DNA of 6,194 nucleotides from positions 1-6,194 of the forward strand of contig JBKJLF010000886.1 in the NCBI GenBank assembly GCA_046597185.1. Reading direction: 5' to 3'. Source of the stretch: CAMBDR01 sp046597185. Its GTDB lineage: Bacteria > Pseudomonadota > Gammaproteobacteria > Burkholderiales > Burkholderiaceae_D. A model generated the notes under the pieces. That model saw only the letters and a list, made by a program, of their open reading frames with translations, had not been told where the DNA came from and searched no databases. The translations under genes were made by a program, and so were the position numbers. Of this stretch, positions 5,117-6,194 are shown piece by piece. How positions within the stretch are numbered: the first letter of the stretch is position 1; every line of letters begins with the position of its first letter.

Positions 5117-5813
5117 TTATTTTACAATGCGGATTTGGCCAATGTATTTGCTGCGCGGCACTCTGTGTTGTACCAATGCTTGATAAATGGCATTCCATTT
5201 GTCCAGCGACATCACCGTAACACAACCTTCCGAGATATTGCCAACATGAATGAAACGGCTATTGTCGCCATATTCAATCGGAAACCAAACCTGATCATTT
5301 CTCAGATCACTTTGGATTTTGCGATAGAAATTGGTCATGTCTTTGTCATGCGGATATTCCGGCACCAGTATTCTATATAACCCCGGCGGTAATGGCGTAA
5401 ACTTATTGTAAGGTTCTTTTAGAGTTGTGTTGAGCGTGACTGCTGCCACCAAGCCATTAATGCTCAAGCTTGCAGTCTGTTGCATGTATGTACCTTTCTT
5501 GGCAATAGATTCTATCGCCTCCATTTTCCCGTATTTCACCACCACATCTACCCCCTGTTTCCAACGGTGCTTTGTTACCCAAATATTGCCTTGCCAGCAC
5601 TTCGCCCATGCTGGCAACGCTGCCCTTGCTACCGCCATCGAGCACCGTAAAAAAAGTACGCCCCGCTTTGGTTTCGATCAGTTGCACTTTGGTGTATTCC
5701 AGAACGGGTACCTTTTCGCCCGATTTTAAACGAATGAGCACCCAGCCCGAACTGTCTACTTTATTAATGTAAAGAATTTTCCCTTGCGTGCTTGCACCAA
5801 CTGCTTGTACCAT
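5117..5813 (-). pseudogene. L,D-transpeptidase-like protein, split by a +1 frameshift
   Basis: Two frames together encode one 231-residue protein. The first starts at ATG 5813 (AGGA five bases upstream) and runs 87 residues to about 5555; the second continues to the stop at 5117. They join if one base is removed from the C run at 5551-5555 (G on the coding strand). The joined reading, ...APLETG then VDVVVKYGKMEA..., is smooth, while the unshifted continuation (GGRCGGEIRENGG) looks meaningless. The C-terminal part has RFIHVGNISEGCVTV: His (codon 5246-5248) and Cys (codon 5222-5224) in the HxGxxSxGC arrangement of YkuD/L,D-transpeptidase-like enzymes, which act on peptidoglycan peptides through Cys. 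The N-terminal part looks beta-rich and has no signal peptide, as in type VI-delivered enzymes. The downstream gene encodes an exported protein coupled to it. The break may be a sequencing error, a true mutation, or a phase-variable tract. An internal ATG at 5485 could still yield a 122-residue piece with the active site. Confidence 0.7.
5483..5497 (-). promoter_or_regulatory. Internal ribosome binding site and ATG within the frameshifted gene
   Basis: AAAGG at 5493-5497 (- strand) lies seven bases before an in-frame ATG at 5485-5483. Starting here would bypass the frameshift and give a 122-residue protein beginning MQQTASLS and still carrying the His and Cys of the transpeptidase-like motif. 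It may be chance, but the spacing is good. Confidence 0.3.
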
Positions 5814-5833
5814 ATTTATCCTAAATTCCCCAG

Positions 5834-6193
5834 TTACCCCGTAGCCAAGGCGGATCCCGCAGTTGTTTTAGCCCGTTTTTTGGCCTCTGCAATAAAAATT
5901 CCAATCACAATATATCGCACCAGTGCCGCCCAACGCTCCAACGGGGCCAACTGAGGCGCAGTTGCTAAAACATGCGCTAAGCCTTTGCGGACCTTGGCTA
6001 CCATGCCCTTAACTTTCTCCACGGCAGCATGGGTTACCGACAGCAGGATGCGGGTTTGTCCGCTATGTTCCGTTATCCTGCCCACCGCTGCCAGCAACAA
6101 TGGCCGACTGGTAATAGCCTCAAGGCGGCCATCGGGATTGGCGAGTCGGACGTACAAACTCCACCAGTTGTAAATCAACGCAACGGCACGGGC
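5834..6193 (-). CDS. C-terminal end of an insertion-sequence transposase (IS1380-like, tentative)
   Basis: The frame is open to the right window edge, reading ARAVALIYNWWSLYVRLANP, so the N-terminal and catalytic parts lie outside. The stretch ALIYNWWSLYVRLANP followed by EAITSRPLLLAAVGR and then an HSGQT turn is one I associate with the C-terminal end of DDE transposases, most like the IS1380 group. No catalytic DDE residue can be confirmed from this part. The end appears natural, with TAA at 5834-5836. The stop is only 20 bp from the start of the L,D-transpeptidase-like gene, so the terminal inverted repeat of the element must be very short or overlap that gene's ribosome binding site. No inverted repeat can be tested because the other end is not in the window. 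Family assignment is moderate; transposase in general is more certain. Confidence 0.7.
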   Translation of the reverse strand, partial: ARAVALIYNWWSLYVRLANPDGRLEAITSRPLLLAAVGRITEHSGQTRILLSVTHAAVEKVKGMVAKVRKGLAHVLATAPQLAPLERWAALVRYIVIGIFIAEAKKRAKTTAGSALATG

Positions 6194-6194
6194 A

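Noticed and set aside
5540..5570. Programmed -1 ribosomal frameshift, as used in many transposases
   Set aside because: Going from the first frame to the second needs a +1 shift (or loss of one base), and no -1 slippery heptamer gives the observed join. A tract-length change or read error is simpler.

Overview
The window looks like an accessory region of a Gram-negative proteobacterium, with a betaproteobacterium my best guess. The support is an outer-membrane-type lipoprotein signal, a periplasmic signal peptide, a histidine kinase/LuxR-type response regulator pair, and a DDE transposase end. No rRNA, tRNA or housekeeping gene fixes the lineage, and no CRISPR array or tRNA is visible.

Layout. 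Left edge (2-1146, + strand): the C-terminal part of a protein with a His/Cys dyad resembling caspase-like (clan CD) peptidases, overlapped by 4 bp by a gene for a small predicted lipoprotein. At 1211-1390 (+) is a tiny acidic BrnA-like antitoxin relative with no visible toxin. Centre (1436-4426): a two-component module. A membrane histidine kinase (-) lies 20 bp downstream of a gene (-) made almost entirely of a 29-residue proline-rich repeat. A LuxR/NarL-type response regulator is transcribed divergently (+). The shared 250-bp intergenic region holds three ACGAAAT direct repeats and a candidate promoter. Right part (4502-5813, -): an L,D-transpeptidase-like gene split by a +1 frameshift at a run of five C/G, followed immediately by a gene for an exported cysteine-containing protein. 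Right edge (5834-6193, -): the C-terminal end of an insertion-sequence transposase, stopping 20 bp before the L,D-transpeptidase-like start codon.

How the genes may work together. Both flanks carry the same arrangement: an enzyme-like protein without a recognisable signal peptide, then a tightly coupled exported protein. That is the usual layout of type VI secretion effector-immunity pairs (compare Tlde1/Tldi1, an L,D-transpeptidase effector with a periplasmic immunity protein). No VgrG, PAAR or Hcp gene is in the window, so this remains inference. The most unusual part is the kinase-regulator pair built around a repeat protein. The repeat protein is translated from its own strong ribosome binding site, shares the kinase transcript by position, and matches nothing I recognise. 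It could be an input or accessory component of the kinase, or an output of the regulator.
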